Shown here: positions 10,597 to 22,708 of the stretch, piece by piece | How the letters are laid out: each line of letters opens with the position of its first letter | How positions within the stretch are numbered: position 1 is the stretch's first letter | NCBI RefSeq assembly: GCF_023898315.1 | Contig: NC_064615.1 | Location: 732,513,450-732,577,449 of the forward strand | Reading direction: 5' to 3' | DNA: 64,000 bases | From: Schistocerca nitens | Lineage: Eukaryota > Arthropoda > Insecta > Orthoptera > Acrididae | Translations under genes and position numbers: made by a program | The notes under the pieces: generated by a model | What the model saw: the letters and a program-made list of their open reading frames with translations, nothing else | The model's database searches: none | What the model was told of the DNA's origin: nothing

Positions 10597-11650
10597 ATGG
10601 CTTCTGTAACGGAAGTGCGTTCGAAGCAGGGAGCTGTCATTGAGTTTCTTTTGGCGGAAAACCAGAGCATTACAGATATTCATACACGCTTGCTGAATAT
10701 CTACGGAGACCTGACAGTAACAAAAATCACAGTGTGTCGTTGGTCGAGACGATTGTCTCCATCATCGCAACAAGGTAAAGCAAACCTGTCCGATCTGCCG
10801 CAAGCCGGCCGGCTGCACGCCGCCGTGACTCTTGTGATGTTGGGAGGTACGGACGCCGTCACTCGAGGTGATCCACGGATCGTAATCAGACTCCTCGCTG
10901 CTCAACTGGACGCATCTGTTGACAGTGCCGACACTCTCGTCCACCAGTAGGGTACTCAAAGGTGGGTACCAGTTGAGCACCTCACCGCCTATCAAAAGAT
11001 CATAAAGGGCAACGAAGAATCATCTGTGCGGAATTGATTGCTGGTTACGAGGCTGATCGTGATAATTTTTTTGCAGAATATCGTCAAAGGCGCTGCAACG
11101 TGGGTTCATCATTTGGAACCGGAAACAAAACGGCAATTCATGGAGTGGCGCCACACAGCGTGTCTTCCGAAGAAACCGTTCGAAGCCAAATCCCCAGCCG
11201 GTAAAGTCATGGTGACGGTTTTCTCAGGTTCTGAAGGGGTCAATCTGTTTGATGTTCTCCCTCATTATCCACCGATTAACGCTGAACTGTATTGTGGTAT
11301 CCTCAGAAAATTGAAGAAACAACATCTTTGTGTTTGTCATCACAAAAATGGTAACGAACTTGTCCTTCTCCATGACAAAGTAAGGCCTCACGAGTCTGTG
11401 CTCCCGAGAGGAGCACACAAGACTACACTGCACTCTTTTCTCTCGTCCGCCCTAGAGCCCGGATGTCGCATCTTCCGATATCCACCTGTTTGGCCCAGTG
11501 AACCCGTACGCGGATGACGGGGAGGTTACTGTTGCAGCAAGACGTTGGCTCCAACGTCAGTCAGTTGAATGGTACCAAGCGGGTGTACAGGCCCTCCCAA
11601 TAACGTGACGGAAAGCCGTCTCACTGAACGGACATTATGTCGAAAAATAT
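10597..11650 (+). pseudogene. mariner transposase pseudogene
   Basis: The N-terminal paired-like HTH reads KQGAVIEFLLAENQSITDIH, followed by a second HTH ending in the linker GKANLSDLPQAGR. The catalytic part follows in another frame after several lesions: a WVHHLEPETKRQFMEW segment, then KVMVTVF and LLHDKVRPH (family norm HDNARPH), then the C-terminal SPDVASSDIHLFGP block. The first catalytic Asp appears lost: where the family has TGDETWVHH this copy reads KGAATWVHH. There are multiple frameshifts and stops. C-terminal residues continue beyond the LINE insertion only as 3' non-coding sequence. Confidence 0.82.
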
Positions 11651-11654
11651 TCTT

Positions 11655-13425
11655 TACACAACGAAATTCTGTCTCGAAATCTGGCAGAAAACCCAAAGAG
11701 ATTCTGGTCATACATAAAGCAAAGCACACCAGTGGCAAGACATAATCAATACCTTCACTGCGCTATAACAACGGTGAAGTCAATGATGACAGTGCCACTA
11801 AAGCAGAGTTATTAAACACGGTTTTCCGAAACTCCTTCACCAAAGAAGACGAAGTAAATATTCCTGAATTCCAATCAAGAACAACTGCCAAGATGAGAAA
11901 CATAGAGGTAGATATCCTCGATGTAACAAAGCAGCTTCAATCACTTAATAAAGGCAAGGCCTCCGGCCCAGATTGTATACGAAACAGGTTCCTCTCAGAG
12001 TATGCTGGTAAAATAGCTCCATATTTAGCAGTTATATACAACCACTCGCTCACAGAAAGATACATACCTAAAGACTAGAAAATTTCTCAAGTCACACCTA
12101 TACCCACAAAGGGAAGTAGGAGTAATCCGCTGAATTACAGGCCTATATCACTAACGTCGATTTACAGTAGGGTTTTAGAACATATAGTGTATTCGAATGT
12201 TATGAAGTACCTCGAAGAAAACGATTTATTGACATATAGTCAGCACTGATTCAGAAAATATCGTTCTTGTGAAACACAACTAGCTCTTTATACTCATGAA
12301 GTAATAAGTGCTATCGACAGGGGATGTCAAATTGATTCCATATTTTTAGATTTCCAGAAGGCTTTCGACACCGTTCCTCACAAGCGTCTTCTAATCAAAC
12401 TGCATGCCTACAGACTATCGCCTCAGTTGTGCGACTGGATTCGTGATTTCCTGTCAGAAAGGTCACAGTTCGTAGTAACAGACGGAAAGTCATCGGGTAA
12501 AACAGAAGTAATATCTGGCGTTCCCCAAGGAAGTGTTATAGGCCCTCTATTGTTCCTAATCTATATTAAGGACATAGGAGACAATTTGAGCAGCTGTCGT
12601 AGATTGTTTGCAGATGATGCTATCATTTACCGTCTTGTAAAGTCATCAGATGATCAAAACGACTTGCAAAATGAGTTAGATAAGATATCTGTATGGTGCG
12701 AAAAGTGGCAATTGACCCTGAATAAAGAAAAGTGCGAAGTTATTCACATGAGTACTAAAAGAAATCAGCTAAATATCGATTACGCCATAAGTCACACAAA
12801 TCTGAGGGCTGTAAATTCAACTAAATACTTCGGGATTAAAATTACAAATAACCTAAACTGGAACGATCACATAGATAATATTGTGGGTAGAGCAAACCAA
12901 AGACTGCGATTCATTGGCAGAACACTTAGAAGGTGCAACAGGTGTACCAAAGAGACTGCTTACACTATGGTTGTCCGCCCTATTCTGGAGTAGTGCGGTG
13001 TGGGATCCACATCAGGTGGGACTGACGGATGACATCGAAAAAGTACAAAGAAGGGCAGCTCGTTTTGTACTGTCGCGAAATAGGGGAGATAGTGTCACAG
13101 ACATGATACGTGAATTGGAGTGGCAATCATTGAAACAAAGGTGTTTTTCGTTGCGACGGGATCTTCTCATGAAATTTCAATCACCAGTTTTCTCCTCCGA
13201 TTGCGAAAACATTCTGTTGGCACCCACCTACAAAGGGAGAAATGATCATCACGATAAAATAAGAGAAATCAGGGCTCGCACGGAATAATTTAAGTGCTCG
13301 TTTTTCCCGCGTGCCGTTCGGGAGTGGAATAGTAGAGAGACACCATCATGGTGGTTCATTGAACCCTCTGCCGGGCACTTTATTGTGAGTAGCAGAGTAA
13401 TCACGTAGATGTAGATGTAGATGTT
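11655..13425 (+). mobile_element. CR1-like LINE, 5'-truncated, inserted in mariner
   Basis: Non-LTR reverse transcriptase remnant. It starts inside the region before the RT (NLAENPKRFWSYIK near 11680) and continues with LNKGKASGPDCI, NPLNYRPISLTSI, FLDFQKAFDTVPH, SGVPQGSVIGPLLF, the intact catalytic box RLFADDAIIY (12601-12630) and VQRRAARFV with the C-terminal PRAVREWN. Stops at 12076 and 12247 and a frame change near 12990 break it. The 3' end is a (GTAGAT)n tail at 13404-13425, the tail type of this family. The endonuclease domain is missing. It belongs to the Jockey superfamily, most like CR1/L2. Confidence 0.85.
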
Positions 13426-13524
13426 GCCAAAAGAGTGGGGAATAATAACGTGTATTGGAATCCTGAATAGCATCGAGCTGCTTTCAGAAACAAACGTGTT
13501 GATCACCTATTGCATGCCCTCGTA

Positions 13525-14464
13525 ATAAATAGATAAGTATACATATCTTATTTAACGTTCCGTATTTTATGTATTCTAGAGAGCAATACTTTGCGTTTTT
13601 ATTTGTGTACGTAAGTCCGTCTCTACGTCTGTTTTTGTGTTCCCTATTAGTGCTGCGATTGCGGCGCCGCAGATTTCGTGCGCGTTAACCATTCTGGGGC
13701 TCTAGCCACGGTCGAGTGATTAGCGTGCCTGCTTCTCGTATCGAAGTTGGCACGGACACGCCCAGACAGTGGTGCGGATCATGTCTTGGACATAAAAATG
13801 TGCGGGATGCCGCATCGGAGGCGAGGCACGTAAAAGAGCAAGCGAAAAATTTGATTCTCACATTTCCGCTTCTAGCAACTTCCGGACTCGCTGCTAGCTT
13901 GCCATGATGGCGCAGGGGTGTCTCTAAATAGGCAGCCGACGTTAAACTAGATCAGAGAGATTGCGTGCACTTGTCAGCTAAACCTATAAGACACATGCAC
14001 GCAATGACCTACTCTTTGTGATAGTCACCTGTGCTTATGCAGTCCAAACGGTACGGTGTGTCTTTTGAGCAAAGTTAAATCAAGCAGCCGTTCCCGACCC
14101 ATTATGGAACTGTTTTGAATGCTCTACAGCCCATTTTCAGTGACTAAGCTGTGCCGATATTATCGAACTGCTGAAGAAATAATGATTCTCAATGTAGCTA
14201 ATATGATGGCTCGGGGTGCCCCAAGATTGTCTCGAAGTGTTTTCATCGTAGTTGGCCTCCCAAGAAAGAAGACATCTTTAGAAGTCTCTCATAGGTAAAA
14301 ACCGATATGTGATCGGAATATGCATGGATTTTATCGAAACTTGCTAGCAAATTAAAATTGCATCATGACCCGGGACTCGAATACGGAATGTTGTCTTTCG
14401 AGAAAGTGCTGGAAGTAAATTGGAAGTGAATACGTGAGGGCGGGTTGTAAGTTGTGACTGTAAA
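13525..14464. other. no gene; weak tRNA-like trace
   Basis: A stretch at 13700-13740 (GGTCGAGTGATTAGCGTGCC) resembles the 5' half of a tRNA-derived SINE head, but I find no matching B box in position. Nothing else is recognisable. Confidence 0.4.
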
Positions 14465-14592
14465 GCTTTGTACATAGAGCATTAGCATGCGAGTGGAAAA
14501 AGTCCCAGTTTCGATTCTCCATCCGGCGCACTATTTTATCTGCTAGGAAATTTGAAATCTACAAACAGCCCGCAGAGTGTTGATTCATTCTG
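14465..14592 (+). mobile_element. tRNA-derived SINE fragment (CCAGGAAGTTTC-body family)
   Basis: A degraded A-box region (TAGAGCATTAGCATGCGAG) and B box (GTTTCGATTCTCC) precede a body matching, at lower identity, the SINE bodies at 27735-28340 (TCTGCTAGGAAATTTGAAAT then GCAGAGTGTTGATTCATTCTGG). Confidence 0.6.
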
Positions 14593-15750
14593 GATTATTA
14601 TTGGTTGACTACCCGTCGACAGAGCTATTATGGCTGGACATTGGTGAGGTACCTCTGTAGCATCTCCCCGCACGACAGCATGGTCATTGGCGACCATAAT
14701 AAAATGTAATGATACTAGTGTGGAGGAATATCGTAAAATTACTAATATAAGAACTGCGAATAAAAACGTAAAGGAAGTACTGATAAGCTTAAACACACAC
14801 ATATAAAGCAACGAAAATCGCAGTGTCAAATCCAACACAAGTTAAAAGGGGGAAAAAGCAGTGGCAATAATTAAAAGAAGACAGCAGATACCTGCGGCTG
14901 ACTGATCGCTGGAATCAAAGGATGTGAACCAGCCAGTCTGAAAATACTCCAAAATCTCTAAAATAAAAGCTTAGGCCAGGGTCCAGACATTTCACAAAAA
15001 TTTTAAAAGCTTCATCACACTGGTCTCGTCATGGAATAAAACATTGGGCAGATCCCCACCTAAACGGTCTTCTACTCGTTTGTCTCGAAATAAAATGCAC
15101 TCAGTTAAAATGTAGCGTTCACTGACAAGAGTGAACCAATATACACACTGACATTTTAGTGTTTGTGCGAAACGCTGCTTTGGAATGATCGGAAAATGAT
15201 GTTTGAAACAGATCAAGATATACCTGATGGTTACGTAACATTAAAAGAAGGGCGGACGAGTAACACAGTGCGGTGGCAGAGCACACAAATACCAGGGTAG
15301 ACCCAATTCCTTCTCCAGGTAATTGTGTGGACATTCACGAGGCCATTTCTCAGTGATATGGCAGTTTATTGTAGCCTCGAGTTTGATTTGAGCCACTCTG
15401 AAGCATGAAAACCTACGAGCAAAATCATCGTCCGAGTCAGTTGATTGCACTACTGAAACCTTCGATACAGGAGGTCCTTTGTTATAGAGTTTATACACTT
15501 TTCACTTTGCAGCCTCTGGAACATGCCATACACTAAATTGGCTTTCCATGCTTTATAGTTCACTTTCATTCAAAGCTGTTCCAATGGTATGTATAATGTG
15601 GCATCACAGCTCTGCCAGCTTAATTTTATACTATTCGTTTTTGCTCATATCTTCGATTAAGCACATCTTGAACACAATCGGTGCCTTCAAGTCTGTCCTG
15701 TAGAAGGGAAACTACTCAGTGAGTTCATCGTAAGCTTCGAACCCACTCTA
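14593..15750. other. no recognisable gene
   Basis: A few minus-strand open frames of 70-100 codons (14536-15498) overlap in different frames without known motifs. I cannot assign them and do not call genes. Confidence 0.4.
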
Positions 15751-16070
15751 TTGTTATTGTTGTTGTGGTCTTCATTCTGTGGAAGGCTCATCATCTCTAC
15801 GCTACTACTGTCCCCTACCTCTGTTTGAGCCTACTTACTTGGTCTCCATCTACAGTTTTTATCCTCCACACTTTCCTCCCTTATCAAAGTGACGATTCCG
15901 TGAATCAGTCGATCACTTCTGTTAGTCAAGTTATGCCATAAATCTATTTTTCCCAATTCGACTCAATACCCCCACATTAGTTATTCGATCCACTCATCCA
16001 ACCTACAATATTTTCCTGTAGCAACACATTTCACAAGCTTCTATTCTTTTCTTGTTCAAACTGTTTATTC
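15751..16070 (-). mobile_element. 5'-truncated, diverged RTE fragment
   Basis: Aligns by eye with the 3' end of the intact RTE (920-1310): TTGTTGTTGTGGTCTTCA at the 3' tail, then the block encoding the protein C-terminus (TTGGTCTCCATCTACAGTTT; CGATCACTTCTGTTAGTCAA; CACATTTCACAAGCTTCTAT). It carries many substitutions and small gaps. An old copy of the same family. Confidence 0.8.
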
Positions 16071-16969
16071 CATCAGCCTTGGGTTGTTCAAACCTTATTT
16101 CTGCAGCTGCTGGTCCTCTGCCTTTCGCTCTCTCCAAGCACGTAATTCATGTGGCTAACGTATAAGAACTGTAAATACGTTTTATTTGCCGAGAGTGCGT
16201 CAATGTTATCGACTACCCTGTTTATAATAGAAGTAAGATACTTTTGAACACAAATACAGTAAAGTATAATCCATCACATAGGTTGACAAATTCAATTTGT
16301 GAAACTATTTAAACTTTCTGACAGATGACCATCTCCTGTACCAACCTGGAGACCAATATACTAATCTCTCATTCTTAGACTAGAAATAAAAAAGCAATGA
16401 AAACAGATAGATTCAAATTTATTCTGTTTTTGATCGAGAGATGACTGTATGGGAAAGAGTCGATCTAAACATAAACACGAAATTACGCTTGTTTATAACA
16501 ATATTCATAGAAAATTATTTTTCTGATAATATATCGGATTCTCGAATGTACATCAGTTATTTCCGCGTTACAGGATTCTCACAGATGTCATGAATGGACG
16601 CATGTTTAGAGTTTAACAACCCACCCACGACAACTTTATGAGAACGAACCATAAGCTCCCCTTAGGCAAGGGAGGCGGGGGGGAGGGAAAGAGGTGTGGC
16701 CATCTCAAAGGAACCTTATCGACATTTCCCTTAAGTGCCGGTAAGGGAAAATCTAAATCTCGATGGGGTGACCGCCAAAATTCCAGCATATGAGTACAGA
16801 GGTTGCAGCACTGCTCCAATTCAGGATGCACGTGCCACTGATGCTGAGTTTCAAATGAGGCTGTCCCGTGGACTACACGCTGCTCTTCAGAAATTAAAAC
16901 GTACTTTTTTAGTGAGTAAACCTTGATAGCTCAATAAATAAGAGCCAGAAGCAAAGATTCGGTGTCCGG
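16071..16969. other. no recognisable gene
   Basis: AT-rich, with a short G-rich run (16674-16690). The block around 16730-16770 looks like repetitive DNA but I cannot name it. Confidence 0.4.
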
Positions 16970-16980
16970 CACCAGAGTGG

Positions 16981-17182
16981 TTCAAAAATGGTTCAAATGG
17001 CTCTGAGCACTATGGAACTCAACATCTGTGGTCATCAGTCCCCTAGAACTTTGAACTACTTAAACCTAACTAACCTAAGGACATCACACACATCCATGCC
17101 CGAGGCAGGATTCGAACCTGCGACCGTAGCAGTCGCGCGGCTTCGGACTGAGTGCCTAGAACCGCTAGACCACCGCGGCCGC
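16981..17182 (-). mobile_element. tRNA-derived SINE, class-II (Leu-like) head
   Basis: Minus-strand copy of the dominant SINE. The tRNA-like head at the right has B box GGTTCGAATCC (read on minus); the body (GTCCTTAGGTTAGTTAGG, CTAGGGGACTGATGACC, GTGCTCAGAGCCA) runs leftward. TSD CACCAGAGTGG at 16970-16980 and 17183-17193. Confidence 0.93.
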
Positions 17183-17193
17183 CACCAGAGTGG

Positions 17194-18522
17194 TCCTAGA
17201 CACTTTTCCTTCTACTTAACATGATACATCGTGTAGACTACATAGCCTGATGTAATTATTCGAATTCCTTTTTAAACTGTAGGAACACCTAAGGCTGGCT
17301 AGATATGTAAGTACCGATGCAGAAACGCAAAGACGTGCCACATCCAACATGAACAATCCTAGTAAAGCTCTTTAGTATTAAAATCAACGTTTAGTTTGAT
17401 ATCATCCTTGTTCTGAATCATTTGAACGAGGTAAGAAGCAGCATACTCCGCTCAGCATACGAGCAGATCTGTTGTTGCTGAAGTCTAATCTTACCAGGAG
17501 ACATGCTGCAGAGTGTGGGGAAGAATTTACGAACAAAGTCAAAATATTTACTGAAGACTCCTTAAATCAGCCGTACATTTAATGTATCTTCGCTATTGTA
17601 AAGAAATTGAATGGGTTTACCATACTGTATAACTAACACATAGTTTATTTTCTAAGTAATTATGTCAGCATAGACCTAAAGGCTAACACCCAATATATAA
17701 AGAAAACTTTCCATTTCCGGCAGTTCAGAAATTAAATTCATACCTATCCTTGACAACAATACGCTGCAGCACGAAAAGAACAGTAAATCACTGGTACAAG
17801 GTGTATATGACATAATGAGTGTTAACTGGTGAGGAAATGGTAGCTGACATTTTTTACCTCCTTTGGGTGAACACTTTTTCACGGAAGTGTTCTCTTTAAA
17901 AGTAACAGCATCAGTAAAAATGTCTCTGTAGATAATCAAAGTTAAACTAAAAACAAGTTGTAGAGGATCATAACCGGTGTAGTGGTAGTTCTCTCGCTGT
18001 TGTCGCCGGACATCTTTTGTATTGCAGAATGACACCATCCCTAGTCTGGAAATATTTTTACAAAGTGACATAGCAGTGATGTAGAATGCTTCATTTGCTC
18101 TAAAACGTTAAAGAGTTGTCTGTCATTTCTATGAGATAATTTAAGAGGAAGGACATTATGGTAACAGCAATAAATTAAAAACTTAACAACAATTCATTAA
18201 TATGATATACTCAAAATAGAAAGTAAGTAACGTGCAGCCTGTGTTTACATAATATGCCTTATCTGTTTGTAGTCCACGGAAAACAGAGTTGTTCAACTTG
18301 GGTTTTCACCTTTTGGCATTGACTATTCGTAATGCCCAAATAGTCGTATAATCCCCGATTAAAGCATGATTTTTGAGCTGAGTTTTAAAAAATTAGAATA
18401 AATAAGAAAATACTGGTGATTTTTGTAATATACGATAATTTATCACTTTTCGAGAAAAGCAGCGAACGGTGGACAGACTACGTTTTCTTTTATTTGGCAA
18501 TTTACTTTAATTCTTAGATCCT
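17194..18522. other. no recognisable gene
   Basis: 1.3 kb of AT-rich sequence. A minus-strand frame of 131 codons (17676-18071) has no motif I recognise. Confidence 0.4.
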
Positions 18523-18999
18523 ATGTATCTTGAAACTGAGGCAAAAGTTTTCAATCGGTTATTTGAGAAACCGGTTATTTTGAGTGGTTCTAACTCTCAG
18601 GTGTGGCTGGCGTGGAAATACTCCGATACAGCCGAAAAATATTCCTGTTTCTCGTTAGTTGGGTCGATCCTCTGGCACCGTAAGCTACGAGAAAAGGGTG
18701 CATACTTTTTTTTTTCAAGTTACGTTGATGTTTCCGAAGCTTTTCTACTGCTGGCGTTATTTTACCACACATTTACTCGTTTGCTCTTGGTTTTCCTATC
18801 GGTTTGCTATTGTGGCTCTGTTTGTACGCTGTTGATTCTTGGCTTTCATGTTCTGGTTTGTTCTTTCAGGTCAGTATACTGCTTTCACCGTTGGCAATTC
18901 GATCCTTCGGTCAGTCGCCGTTTCTCAGAAATCGACCCTTGGTACTCCTACACAGCTCGTCACCAACCGAGTGGAGCTTACACGGCGGCTTACCAGTAG
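18523..18999 (+). other. unassigned 158-codon open frame
   Basis: Starts at an ATG and runs 158 codons. Residues ~65-115 are strongly hydrophobic (LLLALFYHTFTRLLLVFLSV and following) and could form two membrane helices, but T-rich DNA encodes such stretches by chance. No family recognised, and no splice or promoter context. The right end abuts a LINE 3' fragment, so it may be LINE- or repeat-derived. Confidence 0.15.
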
Positions 19000-19120
19000 T
19001 CCTTCCTGTAGCGCACCATTTGCAACTGGAACAGGAAAGGTGAGAAGTGACTATGGATCGCAAAGCATCCTTCGCCACACAGCATAAGGTGGCTTGTCGA
19101 ATATAGATATAGATACATAA
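19000..19120 (+). mobile_element. LINE 3'-end fragment with GATATA-type tail
   Basis: CACCATTTGCAACTGGAACA followed by CTTCGCCACACAGCATAAGG and a degenerate (ATAGAT)n tail at 19097-19116. From memory this resembles the 3' terminus of a CR1-like LINE subfamily related to those at 11655 and 41235. Confidence 0.55.
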
Positions 19121-20161
19121 AAATACAAGGATCTCAGTGTAGCAAGTAGGGCAGACAGTGGTACGTTTACGCACGTACCACGATACGCAGAGCACTTCTC
19201 TCGGGAACCTTTCTTGCTAGATCACTAACGACAATGGAAGACTAGTACTGCCGTCTACTGAGGGTTATCACAAACTTCACGGCATCAGTTGAGTCAACAT
19301 CACAGCGCGAAACACATATTGGTGTTTTCGTGCAAGGACCCAGAATCTTGTTTTTCAAACATCGAAGCACACCTTTCAGAACTGAGAATAAATAAATGCA
19401 TGTCCGTTTACAGGAGATTCTTCTACTTTTCGACAAACCTTTGTTTAATTCAAAAGCCTGAAAGTCACTACTGTGGTTTCGAAACAAATTCAAACACGGC
19501 GAAGGGCACGTTTACCCAGTTTTGTTAGGACACATTCAAGCACTGTTTTGCATTGCCTTCCTGACTAATACCCCAGTCAAGAATACTTTAAGACAAAGGC
19601 AGTTGGAAACACAATCTAAAAAATGAAGGCAAAGGAGAATAAAAGGTAAATTTGCTAAACAGCTATTAGAACCTAAGAATCTCGGGGAGAAATATTTATA
19701 TATGTGACAGCAAGGACTCATAAGGGCAAGAAATTGGTAAAAGGAAGAACAAGGAAAATTGCTGCTAGGTGTCTTCTCACGTCATCATTAGTTTTCTGCC
19801 GAAAGTTAGATTTTAACATGGGATCTACTCAGGTTGTGTTGTGCAAAAGGCAGGTCTTGACATGCTGACTCTCCATTCTCTCCTGTCTATTGGCATCCTG
19901 TTCAGGTGCGATTAATTTCCGCTTCTCTGTATGTCGTCAATCATTTTGTATCTCCTCCTTCCTCTCAGTCTCCTCTCACAAACTGCTTTTTCGAAAGCGT
20001 CTGTTGGCAAGCATTTCCTGTCCAGTTCTTCTCTCTTTGTCTAATAAGCCGCAACAGTCTGATGAAACTGCTTGAAATGATATTACCAATCAAGGAGAAA
20101 TCACGAATGTATCCAGTGCCTTGGATATCAAATGTGGGCTCACAACGATTGTTGTGACACT
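19121..20161. other. no recognisable gene
   Basis: About 1 kb with only short frames. Nothing assigned. Confidence 0.45.
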
Positions 20162-20170
20162 TTATTTTAC

Positions 20171-20369
20171 ACCACGTGGAGTGGCCGCGCGGTTAGAGGC
20201 GCGATGTCACGAATTGCGCGGCCCCTCCCGCCGGAGGTTCGAGTCCTCCCTCGCGCATGGATGTATGTGTTGTCCTTAGCGTAAGTTACTTTAAGTTATT
20301 TTAAAGTAGTGTGTAAGTCTAGGGACCGATGACCTCAGCAGTTTGATCCCTTAGGAATTCACACATACA
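20171..20369 (+). mobile_element. tRNA-derived SINE, third head type
   Basis: The head reads GTGGCCGCGCGGTTAGAGGC (A box) and GGAGGTTCGAGTCCTCC (B box). The body (GTCCTTAGCGTAAGTTAC, GTCTAGGGACCGATGACCTC, GATCCCTTAGGAATTCACAC) is clearly related to, but distinct from, the body of the dominant SINE. TSD TTATTTTAC at 20162-20170 and 20370-20378. Confidence 0.88.
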
Positions 20370-20378
20370 TTATTTTAC

Positions 20379-20699
20379 GTGTGCATAAATTGGAACTCTG
20401 ACAATGAAGATGAATAGGCTGTAATTAGCATTCAAAATAGTATGTAGACCATATTATGATATTAGGGGGAATTTCGCCAAAAATTGTTTACTGCCATTAA
20501 ATATTTTGTATTTTACTACGTTGATCGATATAAGCAAGCCTGTAATTTTGCTTACTGCCAATAAAATATCTATTGAAAATTCTAGTAGTTTGTTTTGTTT
20601 ACTCATTATTGTGTTCTGTGATAAGCATAAATTTTCACCTGTAGATGAGTAAACTTACTCATTTCCGAACAATGTTTACGCACACTACTTGAGCCTATA
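20379..20699. other. no recognisable feature
   Basis: AT-rich 320 bp between a SINE and a mariner derivative. Confidence 0.45.
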
Positions 20700-20701
20700 T
20701 A

Positions 20702-21538
20702 CGAGGGGCGTTGAATAAATAATGCAACATATTTTTTTCAAGAAAGGAGGTTGGTTTTATTGAGGAGTCCAGTACACCATATTATCCTCCACTCTTCTGA
20801 CTACAAAAGCCTTTTTTTCAACACAATCTCTGTTCAGTGCGACGACCTGACGCCACCTTACTGGGAGGGTCTGTATGCTCACATGGAACCACTCAACAGC
20901 TCGAAGTCAGAGGCAACGTCTTGCTGCATCAGTAATCTTGGCGCTATTCACATACTGCTTCCCACTGAGTAAATCCTTCGTTGGGGATGTTAGTCGGAGA
21001 TGCGAGAAGTGGGCTATAGGGCGGATGAGGAAGAACAGTTCAATGAAGTTTGTTGACATCTCTCGGGTGCACAGACTTGTGCGAAGCCTGTAATGGAGAA
21101 GGAGAAGTTGGTTTAATTTTTGTGGTGACGAACAAGCGGAATTCGATTCTTCAATGTCACAGCTGTGTGCGGCCCGAAGGCACGCGAGACATCGGACAGG
21201 TTTGCTCAAGCTTGTTGCGGTAATGACAGACACGTCACCCAGTGACTTGCCGTACTTTTGTTCACTGCTGGGTCTCCGTATACATCCTGTAAGTGCTTAC
21301 GAGTATCAGCGATGCTCTAGTTTTCCACCAAAAGAAACACGACGACAGTTCTCTGCTTGGAACGCACCCCCGCTGCTTGGATCGTATCCTCGCTGTATAT
21401 CCCCTTTTAAATGCTACGTTTAGCCCCGCCACCTATCGGAAATTCATGAATCTATAGGAGCTGAAATGGGAATATTCTACGACGTCCCACAAGAAATTCC
21501 GCATCTTTTTTCAACCAAAATTGGCTTAACGCCCCTCA
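20702..21538 (-). mobile_element. mariner deletion derivative
   Basis: Inverted termini CGAGGGGCGTTGAATAAAT (20702) and, complemented, TGAGGGGCGTTAAGCC at the right end (21538), flanked by TA (20700-20701 and 21539-21540). At 0.84 kb it is shorter than an autonomous mariner (~1.3 kb). Minus-strand residues of the transposase N-terminus and C-terminus (QTLPVRWRQVVALNRDCVEK-like) remain, but the catalytic core is deleted or scrambled. Related to the mariner at 10441. Confidence 0.82.
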
Positions 21539-21576
21539 TAAAATTATTTGGCACTCTTAAATGCAATGAAGAGTTA

Positions 21577-22706
21577 CACTGAAGAGCCAAAGAAACTCGT
21601 ACACCTGCCTAATATTGTGTAGGGCCCTCACGATCACGCAGATGTGCCGCAACTCGACGCGGCATAGACTCGGCTAATGTCTGTGGTAATGCTGGAGGGA
21701 ATTGACTCCTTGAATCCTGCAAGGCTGTCCGTAAATCCGCAAGAGTACGAGGGGGTGGAGATCTCTTCTGAACAGCACGTCGCAAGGCATCCCAGATATA
21801 CTCAATAATGTTCTTGACCGCGGAGCTTGGTGGCCAGCAGAAGTGTTTAAATTCAGAAGTGTGTTTCTAGAGCCACCCTGTTACTAATTCTGGACATGTG
21901 GGATGTCATATTGCCCTGCTGGACATGAATGAATACAGGTGATCAGAGAACATGCTTACGTACGTGACACTTTTAAGAGCCGTATCTAGACGTATCAGAG
22001 GTCTCATATCACTCCAACTGCACACGCCCCACACGTTTACAGAGCCTCCATGAGATTGAGCACTCCTCCGATGACATGCAGAGTCTATGGATTCATGAGG
22101 TTGTCTCCCTACCCGTACACGTCCATCCTCTCCATACAATGTGAAACGAACCTCTTCCGACCAGGCAACATGTTTCCAGTCATCAACAGTCCAATGTCGG
22201 TGTTGATGGGTCCAGGCGAGGCATAAAGCTTTGTTTCGTGCGGTCATGAAGGGTACACGACTGGGCTTCCGGTTCCCATGTTTCGTTGAATGGTTCGCAC
22301 GCTGACACCTGTTGGTGGCCCAGCATTTAAATCTGCAGCAATTTGCGGAAGGGTTGCATTTCTGTCACGTTGAACGATTCTCTTCAATCATCGTTGGTCC
22401 CGTTCTTGCAGGAGCTTTTTCCGGCCTCGGCGATTTCGGAGATTTGATGTTTCATCGTATTTCTGATATTCACGGTACACTCGTGAAATGGTCGTACGGG
22501 AAAATTTTCATCGCTGTTATATCCCACCGCTGGTGCGTCGACTATAACATCAAGTTCAAACTCACTTAAATCTTGATAACCTGCCATTGTAAATGCAGTA
22601 ACTGTAACTGCTTCAGACACTTGTTGTCTTATATAGACGTTGCCGACCGCATCGTCATATTGTGTTTGTTTACGCATGCCTATACAAGATTTTTGGGGCG
22701 TCAGTG
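21577..22706 (-). mobile_element. Tc1-like element, non-autonomous
   Basis: Termini CACTGAAGAGCCAAAGAAAC (21577) and an inverse ending CGTCAGTG (22706), each flanked by TA (21575-21576, 22707-22708). Minus-strand transposase residues include QHRHWTVDDWKHVAWSEEVR with a VRVGRQPHES continuation, SVNVWGVCSWSDM, and further on NIIEYIWDALRRAVQKRSPP. The first catalytic box is WSEEVRF where the family has WSDESRF, and the segment carrying the second catalytic Asp (QQDNAxPH) is deleted. Cannot encode an active transposase. Confidence 0.85.
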
Positions 22707-22708
22707 TA

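Larger units (their letters stand above)
10441..13522 (+). mobile_element. mariner element split by a LINE
   Basis: The left end begins TGAGGGCGTTCCATAAG (10441), a mariner-type terminal repeat. Transposase homology follows, stops abruptly near 11650, and the expected 3' end (CCAAAAGAGTGGGGAATAAT) resumes at 13428 and closes with a mutated inverse of the terminal repeat ending CCCTCG at 13522, followed by TA. The interruption is a 1.8 kb CR1-like LINE. Confidence 0.82.

Noticed and set aside
18523-18999. A two-pass membrane protein gene
   Set aside because: Hydrophobicity comes from T-rich codons, no homology or gene structure is seen, and the frame runs into a LINE 3' end; listed only as unassigned.
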